The notes: a model not told the origin generated them from the letters alone. Numbered from the stretch's first letter, positions 27,088-36,347 are shown. The stretch is DNA of 64,000 bases from G965226155 sp965226155 (GCA_965226155.1 OZ245331.1:186001-250000), one strand, 5' to 3'. Translations and numbers: made by a program.

Positions 27088-28977
27088 TTATAAATTATCC
27101 TCATTAATTCTGATATCGGCGGACTCTCGCATATCTTCAATTACCCGCGCCCAAGTTTCAGAACGAGTGTATTGTTGAATTTGGTTAATTACTGGCTGCA
27201 CTGCTTCTTGAGTGACAGTTTCAGGATCGACGTTATTGACGGCATTGACTGAGAGCACCACAAAATCACCACCGGTTAATGCAATGCCCTGAATCACTGG
27301 TTTATCACTCGGCTTATCTGCACTAAAAGCATTCTGCACAATCTCTCTATCGATTTCTGTGGTATCACGCTTTACGGCAGTAACCTGCTTCCATTCGATT
27401 GAATATTCTTCCTCCAAGGCCGTCTGAGTCACACCTTTATTGAGACTATCGATTACATTATCACCGATAAGGTTAGTCTGTTCTGAACCTTTTTCGAACC
27501 TAATAGCATCCATGATTTCATCGTACACTTCCTCCATTGGCCTCATTTCGATTGGTCGATGGTCAAGCAATCTTAAAACAATCACCTGATTGGAATCGAT
27601 TTCGATTAACTCGCTGTTAATTCCATCTAATAAAACATCTTCACTGAATGCAGCACTCAATATTTTTGGATGGCTTAATTGGGCAACACTAGCTCCATTT
27701 CGTGCAAGAAAATCACTTTCTTGAATTGTCAGACCCAGATCCTCAGCAGCAATTTCTAGCGTATCGGGATGCTCAAAAGTTAACGTGGCCAATTGATCAT
27801 ACAGGTCAAAAAACTGTTTTTCGGCCTGTTCAAGTTTATAGTTAATTTCTACTTTATCCCGGACGTCATCGAAAATTGCGACTGACCCATCGGTAACTTC
27901 TTCTAACTTCAGGATATGATATCCGTACTCAGATAATATAGGCTTACTGATCTCACCCTGTTGCATCGAGAAGGCTGCTTCATTGATAAGGGGGTCTAGT
28001 ACACCTTCATTTAAAAACCCAAAGTTACTGACTTCCACACTGATTTCTTTTCGATCTGCATACAAAGACTCAACTTCTTCAAATGTCTTGCTAGATATTG
28101 CCAGATCGTGTATCTCATCGGCACTCGTGATAATTGATTCATGAACTTCTCCCCCAGTAGCAGAGATCAATATTTGCTTGATTTTCCTTCGTTCAGTTAT
28201 GCCGTAACTTTCCTTATTATTCTCAAAAAAAGCTCGGATTGATTCTTCATCTGCACTAACAGTCTGTGCAATCTGATCCAATGACAGTGTCAGGTAGCCA
28301 ATCTTGATCCTTTCAGGTTCCATATATTCCTGACTGCGGGTTTCGTAGCGCGAGCGAATTTCAGCATCAGTGACCTCAACTGCATCCTTAATATCCTTAT
28401 AACTCACGGTTGCATATTCAATATCTCTTGTCTGATTAATGAGTGTGATTATTCTTGCGATTTCGGGTCTAGTGATAAATGTACTTGAAAGCAAACCAGT
28501 CTGTAATTGTTGTAATGCCAAATCTTCTTTCATTTTGGATTCAAAACTTGCAGCCGAGGTTCCAATAGTAGCTAGGTAATTCTGATAGAGGACATTTTCA
28601 AATCCGTCAATACCCTGAAATGCCTGAATACCGATGATTGCATTTCGCATCTGCTGGTCACTGGTAATAAGCCCAAGGTCCTCGCTGATTTGTGATAGCA
28701 GTTCTCTATTAATCAGGCTATCAAGTGTCTGTTGCTTGATAAATTCTTCCTGGCTCGCTAAATCTAGATTGATTGCCTGCCATTGTTGACGGACATTCTG
28801 GTAACTAGTCTGATATTCGGTTAGTGATAATTTAGTATCGTTGATAGTACCAGCTACAACAGTTGAACTTTGATCGAAATAATAATTAATTCCAAAAAAT
28901 GCGAATGGAATAATTAAAATGATCACAAACAGCACTGCAACCCAACCGGTCACTAAATTTCGAATTGATTGCAACAT
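27088..28977 (-). CDS. ppiD: Peptidyl-prolyl cis-trans isomerase D (periplasmic folding chaperone)
   Basis: The 629-residue protein has a single N-terminal anchor (VAVLFVIILIIPFAFFGINYYF, about 13-34), a SurA-like N-terminal chaperone region, a parvulin domain near 265-365 (containing SNFGFLNEGVLDPLINEAAFSMQQGEISKPILSEYGYHILKL) and a long C-terminal domain. It is attached to the inner membrane at the Sec translocon and assists newly exported proteins. Its position downstream of hupB matches the gammaproteobacterial lon-hupB-ppiD order. Here two tRNA genes and a terminator intervene, so it probably has its own promoter in 28978-29010. Confidence 0.92.
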   Translation of the reverse strand: MLQSIRNLVTGWVAVLFVIILIIPFAFFGINYYFDQSSTVVAGTINDTKLSLTEYQTSYQNVRQQWQAINLDLASQEEFIKQQTLDSLINRELLSQISEDLGLITSDQQMRNAIIGIQAFQGIDGFENVLYQNYLATIGTSAASFESKMKEDLALQQLQTGLLSSTFITRPEIARIITLINQTRDIEYATVSYKDIKDAVEVTDAEIRSRYETRSQEYMEPERIKIGYLTLSLDQIAQTVSADEESIRAFFENNKESYGITERRKIKQILISATGGEVHESIITSADEIHDLAISSKTFEEVESLYADRKEISVEVSNFGFLNEGVLDPLINEAAFSMQQGEISKPILSEYGYHILKLEEVTDGSVAIFDDVRDKVEINYKLEQAEKQFFDLYDQLATLTFEHPDTLEIAAEDLGLTIQESDFLARNGASVAQLSHPKILSAAFSEDVLLDGINSELIEIDSNQVIVLRLLDHRPIEMRPMEEVYDEIMDAIRFEKGSEQTNLIGDNVIDSLNKGVTQTALEEEYSIEWKQVTAVKRDTTEIDREIVQNAFSADKPSDKPVIQGIALTGGDFVVLSVNAVNNVDPETVTQEAVQPVINQIQQYTRSETWARVIEDMRESADIRINEDNL

Positions 28978-29010
28978 AACCTTATCTATTTTATCAGTAG
29001 TTTATGCTGA

Positions 29011-29044
29011 AAATAAAAAAGGCGTACCTTAGTTTAGGTACACC
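29011..29044 (-). terminator. Rho-independent terminator after tRNA-Asp
   Basis: On the minus strand a 9-bp stem (GGTGTACCT pairing with AGGTACGCC, one G-U) with a 6-base loop is followed by a U-rich run. It lies 14 bp past the tRNA-Asp 3' end, so it should end the hupB/tRNA transcript before ppiD. Confidence 0.8.
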
Positions 29045-29058
29045 CGATTCAGCGTGTC

Positions 29059-29135
29059 TGGCGGAGTGGACGGGACTCGAACCCGCGACCCCCGGCGTGA
29101 CAGGCCGGTATTCTAACCAACTGAACTACCACTCC
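29059..29135 (-). tRNA. tRNA-Asp (GTC)
   Basis: A 77-nt cloverleaf with encoded CCA. The acceptor stem GGAGTGG pairs with CCACTCC, the anticodon loop is CTGTCAC with anticodon GTC, and the T-arm is GCGGGTTCGAGTCCCGT. It is directly followed by a terminator and preceded by tRNA-Val. Confidence 0.95.
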
Positions 29136-29141
29136 GGATGA

Positions 29142-29217
29142 TGGTGGGTGCTGAGGGGCTTGAACCCCCGACCTTCGCCGTGTAAAGGCGACGCTCTTCC
29201 AACTGAGCTAAGCACCC
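29142..29217 (-). tRNA. tRNA-Val (TAC)
   Basis: A 76-nt cloverleaf with encoded CCA. The acceptor stem GGGTGCT pairs with AGCACCC, the anticodon loop is CTTTACA with anticodon TAC, and the T-loop is canonical. It is 6 bp from tRNA-Asp and 11 bp from the hupB stop, so all three are likely cotranscribed. Confidence 0.95.
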
Positions 29218-29228
29218 AAAACGGCGCA

Positions 29229-29501
29229 TCAGTTTAGAGCATCCTTAAGCCCTTTTCCAGGTTTGAAGCCGGGTGCCTTCGACGCTTTAATTTTAATCTT
29301 TTCCCCAGTTCTTGGATTGCGACCGCTTCTCGCTTTTCGTTTGCGAACTGAAAATGTCCCAAATCCTACAAGGGTAACACTGTCCCCTTTCTTTAATGCC
29401 TTAGTAATTGCTTCAAGCATTGCATCCAACGCTCTTCCTGTTGCCGCTTTTGAAATATCTGCAGAATCAGCAACTGCATCGATTAGTTCAGCTTTGTTCA
29501 T
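29229..29501 (-). CDS. hupB: DNA-binding protein HU-beta
   Basis: The 90-residue protein has the standard HU layout: MNKAELIDAVA start, helix-turn-helix dimerisation region, VGFGTFSVRKRKARSGRNPRTGE (the DNA-contacting arm with the RNPxTG motif at about 60-66) and the closing KAPGFKPGKGLKDALN. It is a homo- or heterodimeric nucleoid protein that bends DNA. It lies between lon and ppiD, as in many gammaproteobacteria. The 175-bp gap to lon should hold its promoter. Confidence 0.96.
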   Translation of the reverse strand: MNKAELIDAVADSADISKAATGRALDAMLEAITKALKKGDSVTLVGFGTFSVRKRKARSGRNPRTGEKIKIKASKAPGFKPGKGLKDALN

Positions 29502-29676
29502 GAAATATTCGACCCTTTGGTCTCTCCCTAGGAAATTATTTTGAAAATGGAGGTTAAAACTTCCGGCCTTGAATTAAATTTCAAGCACATTCTTTATATC
29601 AAGTGACCAGATTTCCGTCAAGCAAACTAATGGGTATTATTAAATATTCTTTAGTTCACAGTTAAAAATATTGTGT

Positions 29677-32103
29677 TTAATGTGGCCTGATCACATTTTT
29701 GTCAGTTTCTTCCGATTGGGAATCCTCTTTCTTTGATATATCACCACTAACTTTTGTTCCTGACTTTGGTTCCGGCATACGTTGCAATGCGATTTCCAAG
29801 ACTTCGTCAATCCAGCGAACCGCTCGTATCTCAAGATTTTGTTTAATATTTTTTGGAATCTCTACAAGTTCTCTCTCATTTTCCCAAGGAATGAGAACTG
29901 TTTTGATTCCACCTCGCAGGGCAGCAAGAAGCTTTTCCTTTAGGCCGCCGATTGGTAACACTTCCCCGCGCAGGGTAATTTCCCCAGTCATTGCTACACT
30001 AGAGTGCACTGGTATCCCAGTCAGTGCAGAAACCAGCGCTGTACACATGGCAACTCCGGCACTTGGGCCATCTTTAGGAGTAGCACCTTCGGGAACATGG
30101 ATGTGAAAATCTTTTTCCTTGTAAAAATCAGGCTCAATTCCAAGAATCTCGCTACGGCTACGTACCACAGTCATCGCAGCTTCGATTGATTCCTGCATAA
30201 CCTCTCCAAGATGACCAGTACGTATAGCCTTACCCTTCCCTGGTACAATTGCTGCTTCAATAGTAAGCAAATCTCCTCCAACTTCTGTCCACGCAAGTCC
30301 GGTGACTTGTCCAATACGGTTTTCTTCTTCGGCTTGACCAAAGCGGTGTCGCTTTACACCAAGCAATTTTTCCAGCTGTTTTGGTGTAACAACCCGTCTC
30401 CTGCTATCAGGCTTTTCGATTAATTCCTTTACCACCTTGCGACAGATATTTGCAATCTCTCTTTCCAAATTACGTACACCGGCCTCACGAGTGTAGTAAC
30501 GGATAATATCCCGGATAGTAGCCTCACTTATTGATATTTCATCTTTTTTCAATCCATTACGTTCAATCTGTTTTGGGATTAGGTACTTTTGAGCAATATT
30601 AACTTTCTCATCTTCTGCATACCCAGAGAGACGAATGACTTCCATTCGGTCTAACAATGGCGGTGTTATGTTCAGCAGGCTATTCGCCGTAGTTACAAAC
30701 ATCACCTCCGACAAGTCATAATCTACTTCAAGATAGTGATCATTGAAGGTGTTATTCTGCTCTGGATCGAGTACTTCAAGAAGTGCTGATGAAGGGTCTC
30801 CTCTGAAATCCATAGCAATCTTATCCACTTCATCGAGTAACAAAAGCGGATTTTTTGTCCCTGCTTTTGCCATGCTTTGAATAATTTTTCCTGGTAGCGA
30901 ACCGATATAGGTCCTACGATGCCCACGAATCTCAGCTTCGTCTCGGACACCACCCAAAGACATTCTAATAAATTTCCGATTCGTCGCACGAGCTATCGAT
31001 TTTCCCAAAGACGTTTTGCCCACACCTGGCGGACCAACCAGACAGAGTATGGGGCCCTTTAGTTTTTTTACACGTTGTTGAACGGCAAGATATTCCAATA
31101 TCCTGTCCTTTACTTTTTCAAGTCCGTAATGATCCTCATTCAAAACTGTCTCAGCTTTTTTGATATTACGAAAAATCTTACTACGCTTTTTCCAAGGCAC
31201 ATTCACCAACCAATCAACATAGTTACGAACAACAGTTGCCTCGGCTGACATTGGTGACATCATCTTCAATTTATTCATTTCGGATGAGGCTTTTGCTTTC
31301 ACGTCCTTGGGCATACCAGAATTTTCTATCTTTTTTGCCAATTCATCGATTTCATTGGGAACGTCTTCCATTTCGCCCAATTCATTTTGTATGGCCTTCA
31401 TCTGCTCATTAAGGTAGTACTCACGCTGGCTTTTCTCCATCTGTGACTTCACCCGACCACGAATACTCTTTTCAACCTGTAGTAAATCGATTTCCGACTC
31501 CATCTGATGGATTAAATTTTCAAATCTATCTCGGACATCAGGGAGCTCGAGGATTTTTTGTCTGCCCTCAATAGGTATGACCATGTGTGCAGCAATCGTA
31601 TCAGCAAGCCTGCTGGGTTCATCGATACTTGCAACCGATGACAGAACTTCAGGCGGTACTTTTTTATTCAGTTTGACATATTGCTCAAACTGGTGCATGA
31701 CTGCCCGACTTAGAATATCCAAATCCCTGGAATCTTCCTCACTGGCTTCCAAGACAGTTGCAGATGCAGCAAACATCGTTTCTGTTTCGGTAAACTGTTC
31801 TATACTGACCCTCTTGGCCCCTTCCACTAGCACTTTGATAGTGCCATCGGGTAATTTCAGCATCTGGAGGATGTTTGATAATGTTCCAATTGTGTAAATA
31901 TCTTCAACGTGAGGATCATCATCTGCAGCACTTTTTTGAGCGACTAGCAAAATTTGCTTACTGCCTTCCATCGCTTGATCGAGTGCTTTTATCGATTTCC
32001 CTCTACCGACAAAAAGCGGGATAACCATATGCGGATACACAACTACGTCACGTAAGGGTAGTACTGGGTATATTTTTTGACTTATGTCAGATTTCTCTTG
32101 CAT
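29677..32103 (-). CDS. lon: ATP-dependent protease Lon (La)
   Basis: The 808-residue protein contains the LON substrate-binding domain (YPVLPLRDVVVYPHM at 12-26), a central AAA+ module with Walker A GPPGVGKTS near 356, and a C-terminal Ser-Lys protease domain with PKDGPSAGV (serine near 679) and GGLKEKLLAA (lysine about 43 residues later). It is a hexameric cytosolic protease degrading misfolded and regulatory proteins. The C-terminal tail of about 30 charged residues is longer than in E. coli Lon. It lies downstream of clpX across a 104-bp gap with a heat-shock-like promoter. Confidence 0.96.
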   Translation of the reverse strand: MQEKSDISQKIYPVLPLRDVVVYPHMVIPLFVGRGKSIKALDQAMEGSKQILLVAQKSAADDDPHVEDIYTIGTLSNILQMLKLPDGTIKVLVEGAKRVSIEQFTETETMFAASATVLEASEEDSRDLDILSRAVMHQFEQYVKLNKKVPPEVLSSVASIDEPSRLADTIAAHMVIPIEGRQKILELPDVRDRFENLIHQMESEIDLLQVEKSIRGRVKSQMEKSQREYYLNEQMKAIQNELGEMEDVPNEIDELAKKIENSGMPKDVKAKASSEMNKLKMMSPMSAEATVVRNYVDWLVNVPWKKRSKIFRNIKKAETVLNEDHYGLEKVKDRILEYLAVQQRVKKLKGPILCLVGPPGVGKTSLGKSIARATNRKFIRMSLGGVRDEAEIRGHRRTYIGSLPGKIIQSMAKAGTKNPLLLLDEVDKIAMDFRGDPSSALLEVLDPEQNNTFNDHYLEVDYDLSEVMFVTTANSLLNITPPLLDRMEVIRLSGYAEDEKVNIAQKYLIPKQIERNGLKKDEISISEATIRDIIRYYTREAGVRNLEREIANICRKVVKELIEKPDSRRRVVTPKQLEKLLGVKRHRFGQAEEENRIGQVTGLAWTEVGGDLLTIEAAIVPGKGKAIRTGHLGEVMQESIEAAMTVVRSRSEILGIEPDFYKEKDFHIHVPEGATPKDGPSAGVAMCTALVSALTGIPVHSSVAMTGEITLRGEVLPIGGLKEKLLAALRGGIKTVLIPWENERELVEIPKNIKQNLEIRAVRWIDEVLEIALQRMPEPKSGTKVSGDISKKEDSQSEETDKNVIRPH

Positions 32104-32138
32104 GTCATCTTATCTGCTTGGGATTACTCTCTATTAAA

Positions 32139-32165
32139 ATGCAGGCGGCATCATAGGAATTCAAG
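32139..32165 (-). promoter_or_regulatory. Candidate sigma32 (heat-shock) promoter for lon
   Basis: On the minus strand CTTGAA (32165-32160), identical to the sigma32 -35 consensus, is followed after 15 bp by CTGCAT (32144-32139), which partly resembles the CCCCAT -10 element. It is 36-62 bp upstream of the lon ATG. E. coli lon is a known sigma32 gene, which makes this plausible, but it has not been tested. Confidence 0.4.
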
Positions 32166-32174
32166 GTCTACTTA

Positions 32175-32204
32175 CTCAAAATGAGTGATTTTTTCACTAT
32201 TGAG
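32175..32204 (-). other. Imperfect hairpin in the clpX-lon gap
   Basis: Two nested complementary blocks (CTCAA/TTGAG and AGTGA/TCACT) can fold into one interrupted stem around an A/T loop, just after the clpX stop. There is no U-run, so it may protect the clpX 3' end or attenuate read-through rather than terminate fully. Confidence 0.35.
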
Positions 32205-32207
32205 CAG

Positions 32208-33488
32208 TTATTCTGAAGCAACTTTCGGTATTTCTTGTCTTTCGTAAATCAAAAGGGGTTTGGAATCGCCTCTTATAACACTTTCATCTATCACTACCTT
32301 GACAACATCGTCCATAGAAGGAAGGTCAAACATAGTGTCGAGTAGGATATTTTCTAGAATAGAACGTAACCCGCGAGCCCCGGTCTTGCGTTCCATTGAT
32401 TTGCTAGCAACCAAAAGTAATGCATCATCTCTAAACTCGATTTCGCAACCTTCCATTTCAAATAACCTGAAATACTGTTTGGTTAACGCATTCTTCGGCT
32501 CGACTAGAATCTTAACAAGTTGATCCTCATCCAATTCATCCAAAGATGCAGAAACGGGTAATCGCCCCACAAATTCAGGAATCAATCCATATTTGATCAA
32601 ATCTTCAGGTTCAACAGACCTGATTAATTCACTCATACTCTTTTTATCATCCTTGTTTTTCACTTCTGCTGAAAATCCAATTCCACCTTTTTCAGACCGC
32701 TCACGAATAATTTTGTCCAATCCACCAAATGCACCGCCACAGACAAACAATATATTAGCTGTGTTGACCTGCAGGAACTCCTGCTGAGGATGTTTACGCC
32801 CACCTTGTGGCGGAACTGATGCAATAGTACCTTCTATCAGCTTTAACAGCGCTTGTTGTACACCTTCCCCAGAAACATCTCGGGTAATCGATGGGTTGTC
32901 TGACTTTCTAGATATTTTGTCTATTTCATCAATATAAACTATACCTGTTTGGGCCTTCTCCACATCATAATCACATTTTTGTAGCAACTTTTGGATAATA
33001 TTTTCAACGTCTTCGCCAACGTATCCTGCCTCAGTCAAAGTGGTAGCATCAGCGATTGTGAAGGGAACATTAAGTAAACGAGCTAAAGTCTCTGCCAACA
33101 GCGTTTTTCCACTACCCGTCGGCCCGATTAACAGAACATTACTTTTTGACAATTCGATGTCAGACTTTTTGTGTCCCTGTTCAAGCCGCTTGTAGTGATT
33201 ATAGACAGCTACCGACAGGATTTTCTTAGCATTGTCCTGGCCGATAACATACTCATCCAGTATGGACTTTATTTCTCGTGGTGTCGGCAGGACACTGCCA
33301 CTGCCAGTGATAGATTTTTCTTGAATCTCTTCTCGAATGATATCGTTACATAACTCGACACATTCATCACAGATGAATACCGAGGGACCAGCAATTAATT
33401 TCCGGACTTCATGTTGGCTCTTACCACAAAAGGAACAGTAGAGAAGCCTGTCCCCATCACCACTTTTACTCTGCTTGTTATCACTCAT
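32208..33488 (-). CDS. clpX: ATP-dependent Clp protease ATP-binding subunit ClpX
   Basis: The frame opens at a TTG (33500), but the ATG at 33488 is preceded by GAGGG and gives the normal MSDN start (426 residues). The N-terminal C4 zinc-binding domain (CSFCGKS..FICDECVELC, about 18-46) is followed by a AAA+ domain with Walker A GPTGSGKT, Walker B VYIDEIDK, pore loop GYVGEDVE and the ClpP-docking IGF loop (KGGIGFSAEV). It unfolds substrates and feeds them to ClpP, encoded directly upstream. Confidence 0.96.
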   Translation of the reverse strand: MSDNKQSKSGDGDRLLYCSFCGKSQHEVRKLIAGPSVFICDECVELCNDIIREEIQEKSITGSGSVLPTPREIKSILDEYVIGQDNAKKILSVAVYNHYKRLEQGHKKSDIELSKSNVLLIGPTGSGKTLLAETLARLLNVPFTIADATTLTEAGYVGEDVENIIQKLLQKCDYDVEKAQTGIVYIDEIDKISRKSDNPSITRDVSGEGVQQALLKLIEGTIASVPPQGGRKHPQQEFLQVNTANILFVCGGAFGGLDKIIRERSEKGGIGFSAEVKNKDDKKSMSELIRSVEPEDLIKYGLIPEFVGRLPVSASLDELDEDQLVKILVEPKNALTKQYFRLFEMEGCEIEFRDDALLLVASKSMERKTGARGLRSILENILLDTMFDLPSMDDVVKVVIDESVIRGDSKPLLIYERQEIPKVASE

Positions 33489-33514
33489 GTTATCCCTCAA
33501 GTCAAGATGGTGGA

Positions 33515-34186
33515 TTAAATGTGCCTAGTGTCTGTTTTGGCCTTTTCTTGCGCTGAGTTTTTATCTGTATCGGCCAATATCTGTCTTTCCTGTAGGACAT
33601 CATCGATTAGACCATAAGATTTCGCTTCCTCAGAATTCATAAAATAATCTCTTTCTGTATCCTGTTGGATAGTCTCCAGTTTTCGACCGGTATGTAAAGC
33701 CATTATCTTGTCTAATTGATCCCGCGTTTTCAATATCTCGCGGGCATGAATATCTATATCAGAAGCTTGTCCTTGAAACCCACCCAAAGGCTGATGTATC
33801 AAGACACGTGAATGCGTTAAGCAGAATCGTTTGCCTTTTGCGCCACCAGTTAATAATAAGGCTCCCATACTCGCTGCCTGACCGACACACATAGTGCTTA
33901 CATCAGGTTTGATAAACTGCATAGTGTCATATATGGCCAAACCTGCTGACACGGAACCACCAGGTGAGTTGATATATAAGTGAATGTCCTTATCTGGGTT
34001 CTCAGATTCTAGGAAAAGCAGCTGTGCAACTATCAGGTTAGCGACATTATCCTCAACGGGGCCGACCAGAAATACCACTCGTTCCTTTAGCAAACGGGAA
34101 TAAATATCATAGGAACGCTCACCCCTGGAAGTTTGCTCAACCACCATAGGCACCAGATTTAATGCTTGTATCTCTTTGTTTTTCAT
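33515..34186 (-). CDS. clpP: ATP-dependent Clp protease proteolytic subunit ClpP
   Basis: The 223-residue serine protease has catalytic Ser106 in GQAASMGALL and His131 in RVLIHQPLGG, with the aspartate in the ERDYFMNSEEAKSYGLID region near 180. The start includes a short propeptide-like extension before LVPMVVEQTSRGERSYDIYSRLL. Fourteen subunits form the chamber that pairs with ClpX. The C-terminal tail of about 15 charged residues is a little longer than in E. coli. It lies in the tig-clpP-clpX order, 32 bp after tig. Confidence 0.96.
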   Translation of the reverse strand: MKNKEIQALNLVPMVVEQTSRGERSYDIYSRLLKERVVFLVGPVEDNVANLIVAQLLFLESENPDKDIHLYINSPGGSVSAGLAIYDTMQFIKPDVSTMCVGQAASMGALLLTGGAKGKRFCLTHSRVLIHQPLGGFQGQASDIDIHAREILKTRDQLDKIMALHTGRKLETIQQDTERDYFMNSEEAKSYGLIDDVLQERQILADTDKNSAQEKAKTDTRHI

Positions 34187-34218
34187 ATATATTTTAATAT
34201 TATATCATCATAAGATCA

Positions 34219-35544
34219 TCAATTTCCGTCAGTCTGCCCTTTATTCATTAGCTCGTCAAACGTCATATTCACCTCTTTTACCTTGCATTTTTCAGTGATC
34301 GATAGAATTACTTCATCTTCCAGAGCCAGTGCTTCAACGTCAGCCAGTCGTTGCTTGTCGCCATAATACCAATTAATAACCTGGGTTTTATCCTCAAAAT
34401 TTCCTGCTTCCTTTTCGATTAATCTTTTTATCTTTACAGGATCTGCCTTGAGTTCGTGCTGACGAATAAATTCCATGATAATTAATTGTAACCCAATCCT
34501 TTTCTTTGCCTGCTCCTCAAATATAGATTCGTCAGCAGTCAATTGGTCACTGTCTCCTGATTTGACTCCATATGACTTAAGCTTTTCTGTAAATTGGTGC
34601 TTCAACCTGTGAGCTTCTTCGTGGACCAATGAGTTCGGTAAATCATTTGGGTTTGCTACATACAATGCATCCATCACCGCATCACGAACACGGGTGCGGA
34701 TTGCATTCTCAGCTTCCTTGTTCATATTATTCATTACTTCCTTTTTGAATGCTTCTATACCGCCTGCCTTAACTCCAAAAGCTTCAAAAAATTTATCATT
34801 TAATTCTGGTAATACTGGCTCACTTATCTGCTTTATTTTTACCTTAAATACGACGTCCTTACCCGTAAGCTCTTTATTCGCATAATCATTTGGAAATTTC
34901 AGTTCGAGCTTAATATCCTCCCCCTTCTTTTTTCCTATCAAGCCCGACTCAAATCCTTCAATAAATCGACCAGCGCCCAACACCAGATTGAAATCCTTAT
35001 TGGAACCACCTTCGAATGGTTCCCCATCAATCTCACCATCAAAATCTATTACGAGAGAGTCACATGATTGGGATGCCCTTTTTTTTTCTTTGAATGTCTG
35101 TTGTTGTTTGCGTAGTACGTCAGTCATTTTATTAAAATCATCTTCACCGATCTCACAAACAGGCTTTTTAATTACCAACTTATCCACAGGGGTCAATTTG
35201 AGATCAGGCATGACTTCAAATTTAGCCGTATAACTCAGGCCCTTCCCCTGTTCCGAACTCAGTGGATCGATTACTGGTTTGCCCGCCGGCTTTAGACTTT
35301 TCTGGCTAATTGCTTCATAAAAACTCGACTGCACAAGATCGCCTACCACCTCATGCCTGACCTGCTTACCATACCTGGATTCGATCACCTTGAAGGGAAC
35401 CTTTCCTGGCCGAAATCCATGAATTTTCTTCGTCTTTGACAATGATTTAAGGCGGTTTTGTACCTCGGTAGCAATACGATCTTCAGGGAGCTCGATTTTC
35501 AATTCCCTCTCTAGCTTGCCTTTCGTTTCAACTGATACCTGCAT
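34219..35544 (-). CDS. tig: Trigger factor (ribosome-associated chaperone/PPIase)
   Basis: The 441-residue protein has the N-terminal ribosome-binding domain with GFRPGKVPFKVIESRYG (the GFRxGKxP signature, about 44-60). A central FKBP-type PPIase domain (about 160-245, with VIDFDGEIDGEPFEGG and FIEGFESGLIGKKKGE) and a helical C-terminal chaperone domain follow. It binds nascent chains at the ribosomal tunnel exit. It is the first protein gene after tRNA-Leu in the tig-clpPX-lon block. Confidence 0.95.
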   Translation of the reverse strand: MQVSVETKGKLERELKIELPEDRIATEVQNRLKSLSKTKKIHGFRPGKVPFKVIESRYGKQVRHEVVGDLVQSSFYEAISQKSLKPAGKPVIDPLSSEQGKGLSYTAKFEVMPDLKLTPVDKLVIKKPVCEIGEDDFNKMTDVLRKQQQTFKEKKRASQSCDSLVIDFDGEIDGEPFEGGSNKDFNLVLGAGRFIEGFESGLIGKKKGEDIKLELKFPNDYANKELTGKDVVFKVKIKQISEPVLPELNDKFFEAFGVKAGGIEAFKKEVMNNMNKEAENAIRTRVRDAVMDALYVANPNDLPNSLVHEEAHRLKHQFTEKLKSYGVKSGDSDQLTADESIFEEQAKKRIGLQLIIMEFIRQHELKADPVKIKRLIEKEAGNFEDKTQVINWYYGDKQRLADVEALALEDEVILSITEKCKVKEVNMTFDELMNKGQTDGN

Positions 35545-35593
35545 ACGTTTCTATTCCTATCAATATTTCATATGTATTTCAGAAGGTTAATCT

Positions 35594-35679
35594 TGGTGCG
35601 AAAGGAGAGACTCGAACTCTCACGGGTCGCCCCGCTGGCTCCTAAAGCCAGTGCGTCTACCAATTCCGCCACTTTCGCA
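35594..35679 (-). tRNA. tRNA-Leu (TAG)
   Basis: An 86-nt type II tRNA with encoded CCA, a long variable arm, acceptor stem TGCGAAAG and anticodon loop TTTAGGA with anticodon TAG. It lies 49 bp upstream of tig on the same strand, an arrangement common near tig in gammaproteobacteria. Confidence 0.95.
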
Positions 35680-35888
35680 TTGTACCGTGAATAACCGCCC
35701 ATGCATTCTACAAACACCAAGCCAAACAACATCCTGAATCTACTGCTAACCACATAATCTGCACGGCCAGAATTGGAATGTAGTTCAAAGATTTTTAGGA
35801 CGGGTAAAATAATTAGTCTGGAGAATTAAGCAAGCGCTTCCCCAGGGTAAGATTAGCCAAATTAGTTACACTTCGTGTGAGAAGGACT

Positions 35889-36255
35889 TTAGAAACATTC
35901 CTGGGTAAACTGCTGACAGGTTCGCCGACAACTCCTGGTGGTGCCACCAGCACCCACGATTTATATAGGTACAATCTTCTCCCCACCTGCCACAAACAGT
36001 CATGCACTTCTTTTCCTTTTCATTGCTGGCTCCGCCAGATTCCGGTAGCAATAGCGACCCAGAAGGCACCTGAGCCTGACGTTGGTTGCCTTCGCCCTCA
36101 GCAATCATAACCACACCCGATGTATCGTGTGATATATGCTGTGAAATAAGGTCCATCTCTGTTGCTTGGCTATCTACATAAGGAAGGGCGTAAGCACTGG
36201 TAATAATACCCAGCAGCATTGGTGCACATAACAACTTAGAGAGTGTTGAAAACAT
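35889..36255 (-). pseudogene. Secreted cysteine-rich small protein, frameshifted
   Basis: The ATG at 36255 starts a clear signal peptide (FSTLSKLLCAPMLLGIITSAYA). A low-complexity linker and a cysteine-rich C-terminus follow. The uninterrupted frame runs on to 35866 with an unrelated tail. Removing one base at the CCC triplet 35953-35955 restores an ending with ...CTYINRGAGGTTRS then CRRTCQQFTQECF and a stop at 35889. The restored protein of 121 residues has six closely spaced cysteines in a C-x3-C-x6-C ... C-x3-C-x6-C arrangement, which suggests two disulfide-linked helices. Function unknown; a toxin, bacteriocin-like or binding role is possible. IS30 copy 2 lies 67 bp upstream and may have displaced the promoter. 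Confidence 0.6.
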
Positions 36256-36322
36256 AGTATTTGGACCGCGACGGGTTATATGGTTCCAGTCATTATATTG
36301 AAAATCGGTAATTATTTTACTA

Positions 36323-36347
36323 CGTGAATTCAATTTGTAAGTGCAAC
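36323..36347 (+). repeat. IS30 copy 2 left terminal inverted repeat
   Basis: Identical to the left end of copy 1 and imperfectly complementary to 37367-37391. Confidence 0.75.

Noticed and set aside
35568..35753. 61-codon minus-strand frame near tig
   Set aside because: It runs through the tRNA-Leu gene.
35813..36007. 64-codon minus-strand frame overlapping the cysteine-rich gene
   Set aside because: It is not a separate gene. It is a third frame, and the restored tail of the cysteine-rich protein lies in yet another reading register.
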